Both the position numbers and the translations under genes were made by a program. The notes under the pieces were generated by a model. The model was given only the letters and a program-made list of their open reading frames with translations, was not told where the DNA came from and made no database searches. A stretch of 60,000 nt of DNA, taken from Takakia lepidozioides (taxonomy: Eukaryota > Streptophyta > Takakiopsida > Takakiales > Takakiaceae). Shown here piece by piece: positions 20,781 through 32,001 of this stretch. The stretch is taken from contig CM060732.1 in NCBI GenBank assembly GCA_030704615.1, forward strand, positions 11,224,001 to 11,284,000, given 5' to 3'. How positions within the stretch are numbered: position 1 is the first letter of the stretch; each line of letters opens with the position of its first letter.

Positions 20781-23578
20781 ATGGAGGATGCTTGTGAAAA
20801 GGGTGGAGCGGACTGGGTGGATTTTGTGCACCAAACCAGACTGAAGAAGGAGCGAAGGTACTGGTACTCACCAGACGAGTTTGATCATAAAATAGTGGAA
20901 GCATTTGTAGACCTCCGCGCCCGGAAGCCCAAAAACTCGAATTGGCAAAAGAACAGGCTCTTCTGTCCCTTCTGTGAAGAGGTTATCAAGGACAAAATCC
21001 AACTAAATCGGCATTGTGTTGACACGGGTTGCAAGGAGACTGTTGCAATGATTCCACTGGATTTCAAGCCTTGGCCGATACTGAAAGACATATCGATTGT
21101 CAAAGAGGCCACAAAGCGCTTGCGCGGATCAGTGCTGGACCCCCGCACTTTGGAATTAGACGAAGTGCGCGCACGGTATAGCGTCCATTGTGGTGGCCCG
21201 TCAATGGAGGATTCGCAAGTGCAGGGAACGCCGGACGCTCCCAGAAAACGTAAACTGAGTGATGGGGCCCAAAAAAAGGAGAGGCAAAAAAAGGAGAAGG
21301 CTGCAAGGTCTGCTCGCGAGGCAAGGGCAAAATCCATGCAACAGACTGAACCCCGTCCTGGGCGGCAGACCCACACCATCAGTACTGATATTGAAAGTGA
21401 ATCTGCTCAGGGCCTGGAAGGGGTGACAAGTCCAGTGGACATTGACTTGCCTGACCAGACTCGGCAGCAGACTCACACAAATATCCCGACCCATGCCATC
21501 GATTTAGGGTCTAAACCAAAAACTCAACAGAGCACTGAAGGGCCAGTCTGCCCTGGCACATTGCGCCTCGTTGACTTTGGGCTTTTCCCACCAGAGTGCC
21601 CACCAATTGGGGATCCAGACTTCTTCCGTTATTTCTACAGAGTTGCCCAATCAGGTCTGCTACGCACACTCATCCGACAGGCGGAACAGAACTGGTTGAA
21701 CAGCTTTGAAGATGAAGATGACGATGATGAAGTAGAGGAGGTAATGCTCAGTCTGACCGCCCAGTCTGTTCTCTGTGCTGTTTGAGTCCATCATCCGGGG
21801 GTCGCGTTGCCTATTCAGTTTGGTCAGTCCGCTGCGTTCTCTCCTCACTCTGTTGCCTCACTCCGCTCGTCAGTTAGTCTGTTTTATATGGCTGCATTAC
21901 TTACTGAGTCCGTTTGTCAGTCCGCTGGTCCAGTCCACTGGTATAGTCTACTAGTTGCCTCCACCCTACGTACGCACGTTACTGTCTGCTGGTCTGTGAG
22001 TCCAGTCTGCTGCATGAGGTGAATATAGAGTCCACGTCCATGTTCCTGACGTCCAAGTTCTCTGCCGTGTACCGGGATGAACGTATTCGTAGGGCCATTC
22101 AGGCTTGGCGGATACCTAGCAATGATGCGAGTTTACAAGCGACTGCAGTGCGTGCGGAAGTGGACCGCGTGCGAGAGTACATATTATTGAAGTATCCTGG
22201 GTCATCTGCTGCTATAGCGGCATTACTTTCTCTCACATAGCACGACGCTTTTTCCAGTTTGGCGATCGCCATCACCGGTAATTCGACCCGGAGCTAAAGA
22301 CCTCACACTTCCCCGGCTTAGGGTGGGAGAAATTAATCCCCATTTGGATTGGCATAATGAGCTCCACCGGATTGTTGCGGATTGTCGGTGGTCATGTGTA
22401 CCCTTTCATTATTCCATGGAGTTTTCTATTGAGGAAGCCAACCATGTTCTAGAAGCCGCCTCTGCTGTTGCCATTGAAGCCACAAACGACCAAAATGCGC
22501 CGCCTCTACTTGTGCAGCTGATTCTCATGAATGACCCACGGCCTGAAGACCTCAGACATATGCCTATGGCACATCCAACCTTTGGGGTGCGAAGAAAGCA
22601 CTTGTTCGGATTGACTGAGGAGGACTTTGAGCGCATGGCAGCTTCCTTCCTACAACACAGATGGATGCAATTTGGGAATTTCCGCTCATACAACAAGTTG
22701 ATGAAGGATCTGCATAGTTTGAGGATGGACTTACTCCATGGAACAGACCATTTGCAGAAGTTTGTGGTGGATGACGCATTGCACTGGTTTGCATTGGTGA
22801 TGGAGCGAGCAGTATTCGACATTGTTTTGCAGAATCCCGATGTCTTCCAAGTCCTGTGGTGTGGGATCCCAACTGAAGACCGCATCGGCGCCATTGCTCA
22901 TCTCGATGGAGCATGCCTGTGCCGGCAAATCAAGGACATTGGCCTCATCGGAAATCTCTTGGAAGGTAAAATGTTATGGGCAACTTTCGTGTTTCAGCTC
23001 AATTTCCTTTGCCAATTTTTTTAGAAGTTCACATTCGCATAAACATGTGTTGCAGGGCGAGTTGATCTGGGAGACAAGCAAATTCAGGCTGCTTTCGACT
23101 CTTTTGCCAAAGGTGCAAGGGACCTTGTCCTGGCTTTACAAGGAGTTCGGGAGACTGTCCAGCAGACTGGCCACAAGAATGTCGAACAACATATTCCCCA
23201 CGATACATGTGGGCAGACTGCCCAAGTGCTGGAGACCGAGCATGTGCACCAGACCGGAGCGGGTAATAGGCCGGATCACTCCCAGCAGACTGCCCCGCAC
23301 ACACATACTCAGTATGTGCAAACAGTACTGAGCGGGCAGCGAACTTTGCAGATTTTGCAGCAGACAGGAGAACAGACCGGCCAACGGACTGCCCATTAGC
23401 CGACTGTGCAGCAGACCACCGAACATGGCCACCAGACTGCCCCTCAGCAGACCGTGCAGCAGACCGACGAATCCAGCCAACAGATTGCCCCTCAGCAAAA
23501 CCGTATCATAGATCTTACAGAAGAGTCTGAGGAAGCAATTGTCGGTGGGTCTTCCATACATGTTCTTGATGTTTCCCA
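20781..23578 (+). CDS. MULE-associated zinc-finger protein ending in a SUMO-interaction-like motif
   Basis: Exon 1 (20781-21740, GTAATG donor) starts MEDACEKGGADWVDFVHQT. It has an FCPFCEEVIKDKIQLNRHC zinc-finger-like motif (CX2C...H...C), a Lys/Arg-rich likely nuclear localisation region (RKRKLSDGAQKKERQKKEK) and an acidic end. Later exons cover 22019-22240 (frame change after it), 22323-22965 (GTAAAA donor) and 23056 onward. A stop at 23398-23400 is followed in the same frame by more QQT repeats and then NRIIDLTEESEEAIVGG. That string matches the hydrophobic-core-plus-acidic pattern of SUMO-interacting motifs. Coding is cut off by a CACTACAACAG end at 23579. The family is not recognised. 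The shared repeats and the ULP1-like gene suggest one element. Confidence 0.6.
21741..22025 (+). repeat. Intron carrying the CAGTCYRCTGG motif
   Basis: The first intron of the zinc-finger gene starts GTAATG. It contains CAGTCTGACCGCCCAGTCTG, TCAGTCCGCTGCG, CAGTCCGCTGGTCCAGTCCA and CAGTCTGCTGCATGAGG. The acceptor is either ATGAG at about 22020 or ATATAG at about 22027. The motif density matches the introns of the ULP1-like gene. Confidence 0.6.
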
Positions 23579-23961
23579 CACTACAACAGATGAGCGTTTT
23601 TATGACTTCACATATGACTATTTTTTCAGTCTTATATGCGTTCATGACTACATCACTTTGTAGTGAAAAAAGCCCTGTCATAGCGACTAGTCTTTAGGAC
23701 TGCGTTTTGCAAGTCATATCCATGAGTGCTTGCGTGGCACCTGGAGTCCTACTGCAGAGAGGGTTGCAGTCACAACTATATGACTAATATATGACTACAT
23801 TGTCTGTTGAGCGCTGCCTACATGGAGAGGCTTCAGCGGGACACGTGCGCCACTGCGCAAGCGACACGTCATGCATTCGTCAGGGGATCATATGACTATA
23901 TGTCTGCAAAGTGATGCCTACATGGAGAGGTGACGGATGGACACGTGCGCCACTGCGAATT
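23579..23961 (+). mobile_element. CACTA-family end with subterminal repeats
   Basis: CACTACAACAGATGAGCG begins at 23579. An inverted ACTTTGTAGTG occurs at 23651-23661, making an 83-bp block bounded by CACTACAA-type ends. It is followed by two tandem units containing GCCTACATGGAGAGG, GACACGTGCGCCACTGCG and TATATGACTA. It is either a CACTA end whose body is elsewhere or a small non-autonomous copy. It interrupts the zinc-finger/SIM gene. Confidence 0.65.
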
Positions 23962-24109
23962 TGACATGTCACGACATCGCGCGCAAAAGAGGAACAGCCG
24001 CGTGCATGGAAACGCCTACCGCAACATCGGACAACAAACAGCCGACAAAAGAGAGCGGCCCGGATTTGGTGGGAAGATAATTTCTTGAATTGCAGCCCTA
24101 AAAATGGAG

Positions 24110-24313
24110 GGCTCGGATGGGTTATGGGAATGGACGGTGGCAATCCTGCGCCGTCAACGGACTGGATGGCAGGGAACTGGCCAGCGGACTGGCGGGCAGA
24201 CTGACAGACTGCTGGGCAGCAGACTGGCGAGCAGACTGCTGGGCTGCCGACTGGCCAACAGCGGACTGGCAGACTGGAGCGCAGCGGACTCGTGGGCGGG
24301 GGGGGGGGGGGGG
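24110..24313. repeat. GCAGACTGCTGG array and a run of 16 G
   Basis: Units such as ACTGGCCAGCGGACTGGCGG, GCAGACTGCTGGGC and CAGCGGACTGG are packed head to tail, ending at an uninterrupted G run (24298-24313). It may be the outer edge of the MULE-type region. Long overlapping ORFs on both strands here come from repeat composition. The GC-rich sequence to about 24440 is also repeat-like. Confidence 0.65.
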
Positions 24314-24751
24314 CACGGGCGCGGTTGCTGCAGCCGCGCTCGCGGTTGGGCGACCGCGCGTAGCGGCGGGTGAGGAGGGCGGGGTGCTGGGGAGCCGGGC
24401 GTCCGTGCGCGGGGCCCACCAGCCACATCGCACGTGCCCATTGAAGACCCTATTATCTTAAAATGAGAGGCCTCAAACCTCATGTTCAATTTTTCTAGTA
24501 AATGAACCTATGTATTAAACTCTGATTTCTCGAGAGATTTCAGTTTATAGACAAACTAAATCAAGACCTCCATCCTGAGCTTGTTTTGCCATCCATCTAA
24601 ACTCCTCCAAGACCAACGATAACATATCTTCCTCCCTGAGGTTAAGAGCAACACTTCCATCTTCACATCGTCCAGAAAACAAAGTTGTGGATACCACATC
24701 AGCTTTGCACACTAACTATGAGGTCTCAAAGCTGGTTCTGCAAGAAAGTCC

Positions 24752-24979
24752 CTAGGGCGCTAATCCAGGCCCTGGATGACACAAGATTCTATTGGACTCC
24801 AAAAGTATGATTGCAGAGAACGCAAGAAGGCCCACTAGAGTAAGCACAAGAGCAAAGTAGGTCTTGAGGGGGGGTCCATCCTTCTTCAGTTTCTTGTCAC
24901 CTGCATGCTCAACAAAATCAAATCGCTTTCCGAAAGCCTTCAATGCGTCAATCTGATCGCTCAACACCTGGAAGTCCAT
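24752..24979 (-). CDS. Small exon encoding a membrane segment
   Basis: The 75-residue frame reads VLSDQIDALKAFGKRFDFVE, a short Lys/Asp-rich stretch, then TYFALVLTLVGLLAFSAIIL, a good single transmembrane helix, then a short tail. A CTTCCAG string just inside the ATG could be a splice acceptor, so the annotated Met may be intronic and this may be a terminal exon. No family is recognised. A relation to the membrane protein at 25.6 kb is possible on layout only. The flanks 24460-24750 and 24980-25630 show nothing else. Confidence 0.4.
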   Translation of the reverse strand: MDFQVLSDQIDALKAFGKRFDFVEHAGDKKLKKDGPPLKTYFALVLTLVGLLAFSAIILLESNRILCHPGPGLAP

Positions 24980-25634
24980 ACATAGTTCTTGGTTATGAAA
25001 ATGCTAGGCATGTGATCAGAGTCAATTAGGACAAATCTCATAAGCACATCTATCATTCATTTGCCCAACAAGATTTTTCTACAATACCAAAGCTTGCCTA
25101 GTCAGGTTGAGTAAAGAACGGGCCATCATCCGCAATAAATTAAGAGGATATGCTCTATATGCTCCAACGATCACAGGGGAAGGGATGAGTTGATGGTGTG
25201 AGCTTGAAGTTCATGTTCTGTCAACATCATAAATGACTTCCCTTCCCTCCTTATGACAAAGTATCTCTAGGATCCCCATGTCAACTTTTAATGGTAACTG
25301 GACCTTCATACATGAATTAAACTATAATTCCTCAAGATTTCAACAGACGGACTAAGGGAGGGCCACCAACGTGATCCCTCCGAAAATCTTACTATCCCAA
25401 TAGCCAACGCGTTGCTTTCCCAAGCATCTCAACCCCCTCTCAAAGGCCGACAAGGATTAGACACTTTCATCTTTAGGAACCAAATATGTTGACACTACAT
25501 AGCTTTGTAGACTAACTACCAGGTCTCCAAGTCAAAAAGCTGGTTGGGCAACCAAGAACATCAACTTTCTATGTTTTTCCACTACAAACCATTAGGACCA
25601 GCTAAAGACAGCAGCTGCGATGCTAAGGACCTAA

Positions 25635-26399
25635 CTACACCAGAATACCATTGGATTGAGAGTGCACCTTGGCATATTCCTCTTCTTTCTCAGCACCTTC
25701 CTTCCACCTCATGAAATCCAAAAACTTTAGAACGACGCCACCGACGGTTGCAATGCACGCCAAGAGGGAGAGTGTGAAGGGGCCAAGCCAGTTGTGGCAA
25801 CGGAGTGCGCTCGACTGTGCAAAAGCTGTGAGCACAACACCTTGAAACACAATGAAATAGCCGATCAACTGATATATTTCGTTCTTCACGTTGTTCCTTA
25901 GGGCCTCCTTACGATCAATCTTGGAACGCGACAGATTAAACCTCTTTTCCCAGTCCTCCAGTATCAACTTGAGTTCCGGGTCGTCAGCAATTTGCGCTAG
26001 GCTTCTAGCCTGACTTGCACTGGTTGGAGGACTCTGCCCTTCAATTGCAAGAGCTTTACAAACCGCATTAGCTTCCACAGCACCACATTTCTCTATTCGG
26101 ATGCGAATGTCAAACTTATTGAACGCTGCACTATCGCTCAAATACTCACACAAGCCTCCAAACGCAGAACTGTGGCCAGGCCTTTGCTCGTTCACCGCGG
26201 CGTTATGGTCTTCACGAGCACTTTGAAGACTGCTTGCAGAAGTCTCCGCACGCACAGACGACGAAGTACTATCGTCGACGTTGGCCGATACGCAGACCGT
26301 GCCTGCTATACATCGATCATCTGCGTGTCCACTGCCGGACAGTTTGAATTCTTGCATTCTTCCCCTGGAATTCTGCGTGCTTTGCATCTCTATCGTCAC
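25635..26399 (-). CDS. Two-transmembrane protein of unknown function
   Basis: The intact 254-codon frame has a Ser-rich, polar N-terminal half. A heptad-like helical region follows (LKLILEDWEKRFNLSRSKID, about residues 140-165). Two hydrophobic segments are GYFIVFQGVVLTAFAQSS (about 180-197) and FTLSLLACIATVGGVVLKFL (about 208-227). A charged tail ends the protein. The ATG at 26399 is the first in a long open frame. A disrupted relative with the same second helix and LDF/LDC-xRWK motif lies on the plus strand at 32.7 kb, so it is a gene family. This is one of the few intact, non-TE-looking frames in the window. Function is not recognised; it is likely an integral membrane protein. Confidence 0.65.
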   Translation of the reverse strand: MTIEMQSTQNSRGRMQEFKLSGSGHADDRCIAGTVCVSANVDDSTSSSVRAETSASSLQSAREDHNAAVNEQRPGHSSAFGGLCEYLSDSAAFNKFDIRIRIEKCGAVEANAVCKALAIEGQSPPTSASQARSLAQIADDPELKLILEDWEKRFNLSRSKIDRKEALRNNVKNEIYQLIGYFIVFQGVVLTAFAQSSALRCHNWLGPFTLSLLACIATVGGVVLKFLDFMRWKEGAEKEEEYAKVHSQSNGILV

Positions 26400-27570
26400 T
26401 TGAATCTTTAACTTCCTCCCCTTCCACCCCCCCTCCTTATTTGTGACAACTACTGTTACTGTGATGGTTTGTCCAGTTTCTGTATTTTAATGGGTGCGTA
26501 CGAGCCCCCTCGTGGACATCCAGCGGGGCTAAGTTAGTAATGAGGCAGCAGCTGCAGCATCCGCACCCCACTGCTGTTAGTTTATACAGGCTCAGGCTGG
26601 CCCTGCGCATTCAGGCAGCGGTAGATATCTTCAAGCCCGCACACATGTCTTCACCTCTATACGGACGCTGTCGCAGATGTGATGGAAACCTGTCCCTGTC
26701 TTCAGCCCATGGCTGTCCTAAGTCGCTCTACTAAGCTTACACCCCGGCCCTGCCTCCCGAGTGACCTCTCCCACCTCCTCCATTTGACCTTCAGCTTTTC
26801 CCACAACTGTTCCTCTGTACAGCATCAACCCAATCGCCTGAAACAAAGAACAAGGGAATCCGATTTTCCACAGATATTTCCCAAGCATACAGTTTTCAAG
26901 TACGTGGATGTTAGATTTTATTGTTTTGACCCTGATAGATGAAGCTGCTTGGAGACTGTAGTGTCCAGAGCCATGCCACTTGCCCGTATGATTAGAAAGA
27001 AACTAAGGCAAGGACGCTAGCAATCCACGGCCAAGAAATGCAGAGACGTCCCCTCCCGCGGTCCTTTGCAGCCCCGCCAGTGTCCAACTACGCCATCCTG
27101 TCCAGTCCATCCCATCACTCCAGCTTGCTACCATGCATTGCCGCCCGTCTCTCTAATCCAACTTGCTGCCATCCTCTCCTTCCGCTCGCTATGTGCAGCC
27201 TGGCGCCATCGCCCACTCACGTCTTCGCAGGGAGCACGGTCCGTATATAGCTGAGGAATAGTCTAGTTTAGTATCATTCCGAGCCTGTCCACGCGACAAC
27301 TCACCCCTACCCCCTCCGTTCGTCATCCATCCATTCCCGTTTCTGGGCAATAGCCACCTCCCTGCTACTGGCGTCCTCTTTGCACCCTTGCCATTGTCAT
27401 CCATTCTGCACCTCTGACATGATTTGCCACTTGAGAACAACTCGTTCTCACGTGTTAAAACATTGAAATCGTCAAAATGGGAGGTTTGTGGACGGTTTGC
27501 ACTTTCTGCATTTCACAGCATTTTATCTCCACCCCTTGTTTTTCTATCTGCCAGTGCCCTCTGACCCGTG
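26400..27570. other. No gene recognised
   Basis: The region upstream of the membrane-protein gene may hold its promoter. Pyrimidine-rich stretches (for example CCTTCCACCCCCCCTCC near 26417) and short ORFs are present but nothing diagnostic. Confidence 0.5.
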
Positions 27571-27580
27571 GCCGTTATAA

Positions 27581-27851
27581 GCAGGTGTGGCGGATTGTGC
27601 CACTTTTTCGGCCTAATTCTCAGGCGGAATCGGCCACCCAGGGCAGTATCGGCAGGGATGGCCGATTCCGCACAGAGGACAGCATACTTTCCGCCACAGT
27701 GGCCTTCGTTATCGGCCATCAACCCAGCCTCAGTCCTCTGAGGCTCGCCCCGTTTATATCCTCTCCGGAGCTCTGAATTTGGGCAATCAATATGGGATAA
27801 TCGAAACTCAATCATATTGCGCCACGTAGCGGAGAGATCCGCCACACCTGC
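27581..27851. mobile_element. Small inverted-repeat (MITE-like) element
   Basis: GCAGGTGTGGCGGAT at 27581-27595 is an exact inverted match to ATCCGCCACACCTGC at 27837-27851. An internal inverted pair GCGGAATCGGCCA / TGGCCGATTCCGC lies near 27632-27671. The whole is 271 bp with no ORF. Target duplications were not identified. Confidence 0.6.
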
Positions 27852-27863
27852 ATTCAACGCCAG

Positions 27864-27961
27864 TGAACGGGCCGCGTTGGCCGACTCTGTCCTGTGCACG
27901 GCTATAGGGCTCGCCCAAAGGCCGCTTACAGGACAGAATCGGCCAAACACGGCCCGTTCTC
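27864..27961. repeat. Long hairpin (about 31-bp arms)
   Basis: GAACGGGCCGCGTTGGCCGA...CTGTCCTGT (about 27865-27896) is an imperfect reverse complement of ACAGGACAGAATCGGCCAAA...GCCCGTTCT (about 27929-27961), with a loop of about 33 bp. It shares the AATCGGCCA word with the adjacent element, so the two may be one larger nested element. The imperfect direct repeat TGCCGGGAAA...GTCCCC follows at 28011-28045 and 28074-28110. Confidence 0.6.
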
Positions 27962-28110
27962 TAGTACTATATGTATGTCATCGCATGTCATCACATGCCG
28001 GCATGGAACGTTGCCGGGAAAGGCGTCCGGCAGGTCCCCGGAAGTGACTAAAACCGGCCGGTTAGGGGCGCTACTGCCGGGAAACTCTCCTGCACGTCCC
28101 CAGCCGGAAA

Positions 28111-31100
28111 CCGGAACAAGGCAACCCCTGATTCATTGGGTGATGTCATTAAAATGAATAAGGTGCAAATGGGCCACTAGGACTGCCGAGCACCGTTGGC
28201 CCTCTTTCACTAACTTGGCACGTGTTAGAGGTGCAGAATGGACGTTTTCACCGCAGGTGCAAAGAGGCCACCATACCTCCTTTAAGTTAAGTACGCAGAG
28301 CGCAGGTGGGTAGTCGGCACCACCATGCGCTCCCTGCTGCTCTCCGCTGTTTCAGACAGGCCCTCCAATGTCCATTCCTGGAGTCTCACACACCCGCATC
28401 TGGACCTATACACTGATACAACTGTGAAGCACTTGGGTGGCCCGGCCCATGCGTGCACTATCCAGCTAAAAGCTACCAGTTGCTGTGAAACCTTAAAAAA
28501 GGGGAGAGTGTGGGCCCGGGTATTCCCAAGTGTGACTATTCAACTTGATGATTCGGTGTCAGCGGTAGTCGGCAAAAGGCACAGTATGTGGTATCTAGTT
28601 GCTAGTCTTGCGCTAATGTGTGATGGAGCTCGTAGGAGATCTGGAGGCCCTGGGATGCGTCTGGTGTGACCACCTAGTGCTTAGTATTAGGCTGGTTTTA
28701 AAATATGTATTCTGGAAACTTGGGCCCTCGCAGCTCGTTTACGATTTGGGGATACTTGTGTACTAATCCCCGTATCACTTAAGAGGAGAAGAGGCAGAAC
28801 CCCTGTAGGAGGAATCTTGCATTTCTGGAGGAAGCCCTGTAAATCGTTAGAAAAGGAATCGGTCATACTCACCACCTCTCTGGTTTTGGCTCGTCAGTTG
28901 TATGGTTTTCGGTAAGCAATTCAGGCCCCCAAACCCACCTCTCCCAGACAGATCTAGTTCTCTGCTTCCTTGCAGGCAAGGAAGTCGGTGTGGTATAGGC
29001 AACCTTAAATGTCACTCATCAGACATTCACGGGTTAATTAAGGTACATCCAAAATGGGTTAAAAGCTCCATCTGTGTTTCAGCAGCCTGACTCATTTGAT
29101 CACAAGAACTGGCAGGCTGCAGATTTGGGTTCCCAAGCTGTTTTATTCATTCAAAAGATTGGTAACTGCCTCTTTTACGCTAAAACTCCGGTTGGCTTCT
29201 ATCATTTCATTTGCTAACCCGCCCGTTGCCCAGCTGAAGCTGCCCGAACCTAGAAGTAGGGGTGAACCCTAGCTAGTAGTAGGAGACATGATCGTGGGCA
29301 GAGCTCAGTACAATGTCCCGGCTCAGCACTTACAATTCACTCACTTGGCACGTGTCGCCCCATGTGCCCATTTGAGGAACTGGTGCGCATTGTGACCTAG
29401 CTAAGTAGTAAATGCTCAGTCAACGACGCGCGTCGAGGTCATGAGGTCACGTCGAGGCATGATTGCATTAGGGCCCAGTGCTGTGCCCACTGTGCTGCCG
29501 ACACAGTAAATACGAGATGATGACAAGTGTGTGGCTTCCTTGACTACGCTAGTTATTAGCACGTTACTAGGGGTTGAAAGGAGGCCACATGGGCTGCTAC
29601 GTGCACAGCGCGGGTCAGATTCGGGATGCGCGTGTGGGCCTCGTGCGTGCGGTAGGGCTGTGCGGCTCATAAATGAAAGGGGCTTACTTTTCCCCCTCTT
29701 GCAAGGGCCTGAATTGTGGGCAGCGACTCCCGGTTTCCCTTGTTTTACAAACATTTAAGCTTGGAAAATAATATAGGTATACCGCAACGTCAACGAAAAA
29801 GAATCATGCAATGGCCAATGGACATGCGCTGGACGGCCTGAAAGTGCCGGGTAGACATGCGCGATGCCTGCATTGGAATGACGTGGCTATTGTCGGGGCT
29901 AACAGGTGGCTAATGAACTTTCTAGATGCTTCATAGAAAAAGAGCGTGGCTATCGCCCCAGAGCCTAGAGGGCTAAGCAAGGTGGAGGGACGCCCGTGTG
30001 TAGATACTAGTAGTGTTTGTAGCACGTACCTGAGTATGCATCAAGTAAGAGAGGAGGTGGCAAGAAGAGCGAGTGGTGGAATTGAAGCGTGTAGCAAGAG
30101 ACTCGGTAGGGGGCGACCCAGAAAAGTGGAGGGACGGGACAAAAATGTGCATCACGCACAGGCGGAGGTTGAACTCTTTGGATCATTGGAATTTCTGTAG
30201 AGGACAGATGTCTCGTTGGTTCTTTTTGTGCAATGGATTGTTCAAACGGTCTTCTAAAGAACATTAGAAGAACACTAACCACAACTGTCATTCAAATCAC
30301 TAACCCATATGTATCTAGGATGGGATAGATGTCCACCACCCGGACACACTATGTGCAAAATTTAGGACAAGTGTAGCAGTACAGAGATGGACACATACAT
30401 GGATAGGTATGTTAGAATAATGCCCAAAGGATTGCATGATTGACCACTGTTCAAGTTTTTTAGTCCATGATATGGAAAGAAGTTTTTTAGTCATAACGCG
30501 AGGGCATGATATGAAGAAGGCAAAAAATGTGTGCATTATATGGTAGACGGAGCTAAGAAAGGTGTGTTTGACACTGTCCAATTATATTTCTAAAAATTCT
30601 TTTATCTATCACCTTCACCAACGCTCCAACAAACAACTAACACTTACATTCATGATGGGCTTCCTCTTGCCAATGTTGAAATCAACTAAAATTTATGTTT
30701 CAGGCATATTTTTGTGGAAGGAAATGCTTCTACGGAAGGCGTGAAGCTCTTTGACAGACGGCTCTTTGGCGGACAGACCAAATCAACCAAATTGTGAGCC
30801 TCCATAGAGGCAGTTCGGGTTATCAGGGAATGCTCCAAAACGTCCCTAACACTGGATCTAAATTCTCAACTCTGGGCACCGCCACTGCAGCCCTGGAGAG
30901 ACTGGGTCACCTGCACATCCTCACCCAACCTGGTCATATATTTACCATCTAACTTACCCAACCTGGCCAAATCCGGAGGGCTGCCAGTATCTGCAATCTC
31001 TGGTGGACAATTTACCCCCGTCAGGATTTGCCAGCGGTCCTCAACAAACAAGTGTATGAAGTATGAACCCAATGGCGGCCGTTGATCAAGCTCTGGAAGC

Positions 31101-31600
31101 CTGGCTCTCATTCCACCTTGCCCTCTGGGTTGAGGGGCAGTCCCTTAATGAGCTTTCAGTGGACCCAGAGGATCCTTGCGACTTTTCCTCAACGATTGCA
31201 GGTGCAATTGGTGACCCTGAATTCAAAACCCCCTCAGATGTCGTCACCAATTTCTCTCTGAAAGTGCCGAAAAGAGCTCCACACCGGCGTCCTGCGCCAC
31301 CATTCGAATATTTCAAAGCTATGGTGCTCTCTGTCCAAAGCATGAGCTATTAGCGGTCTTGCCCCCACAAGGGACGATTTTCTGTGAATTATGGAGGTGG
31401 GAGTTCTGGGATCGGATATCCCCACAAAACAATAGAAAAAAAGCAACCCTGCAAAACACACGGGACCAACCTTTCTTGTGATAACCGAATTGGGCGAGCA
31501 CAAACCCTCATTCAATACCCACCAATCATTTTGACGCACACACACAAAGCGAGCGAGCGAGCGAGAGCGAGAGAGAGAGTCAGAGAGTCATGAATCTGGG
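28111..31600. other. Mostly non-coding; nothing certain
   Basis: No recognisable family was found in 3.5 kb. The longest plausible frame is 31063-31353 (+, 96 codons, from MNPMAAVDQALEAWLSFHLA). It has a reasonable amino-acid mix but is overlapped by an equally long antisense frame, so I do not call it. A (CGAG)n/(GA)n simple repeat lies at about 31548-31580. Confidence 0.4.
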
Positions 31601-31621
31601 ATGAGCTATCTCGCGCAGCTA

Positions 31622-32001
31622 CCACACTAGGCACGGCAGCCACTGTAGCAACTCAGGCCAAGGACCGTGACTACAACGATCGTCATCTCACCGACACATT
31701 TCTTCCACTGGCGGTCGAGATATTTGGCTCATTGCACCGGCACTTCGACGATTTCCTACGGACATGTGCACATCATGCAGCCAAGAGCGGGTCCACTGGC
31801 ATCCCACATACCTCCGTCCTTGTCGCCTACTATCGACAACGTGTTTCAGTTGCTTTGCAAAGAGCACAAGCCATATCCATTTTGCATCGGGCTGATGTGG
31901 CTAGCTCCGCATCATCTCATCTTCCGCCTCTGCCTGACACTTTGCCTATCTCCTTGCCTGATCTCCTCCAGGCTGTTGGCTGGGAGGGTCGCTCTGCTTG
32001 A
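31622..32001 (+). pseudogene. Non-LTR retrotransposon ORF2 C-terminal fragment
   Basis: The frame reads FLPLAVEIFGSLHRHFDDFL, TCAHHAAKSG, SVLVAYYRQRVSVALQRAQA and ends LPDLLQAVGWEGRSA. It matches, over about 110 residues, the end of the minus-strand LINE protein at 58.3-58.7 kb (FLPLVVEIFGCLHHQFNDFL and following). A 3' UTR-like segment follows, containing AATAAAG near 32145. Such 3' fragments are expected from 5'-truncated LINE insertions. Confidence 0.75.

Noticed and set aside
24104-24461. Four long overlapping ORFs on both strands
   Set aside because: They arise from GC-rich repeat units lacking stop codons. They overlap in several frames, show no domain and cross the G16 run.
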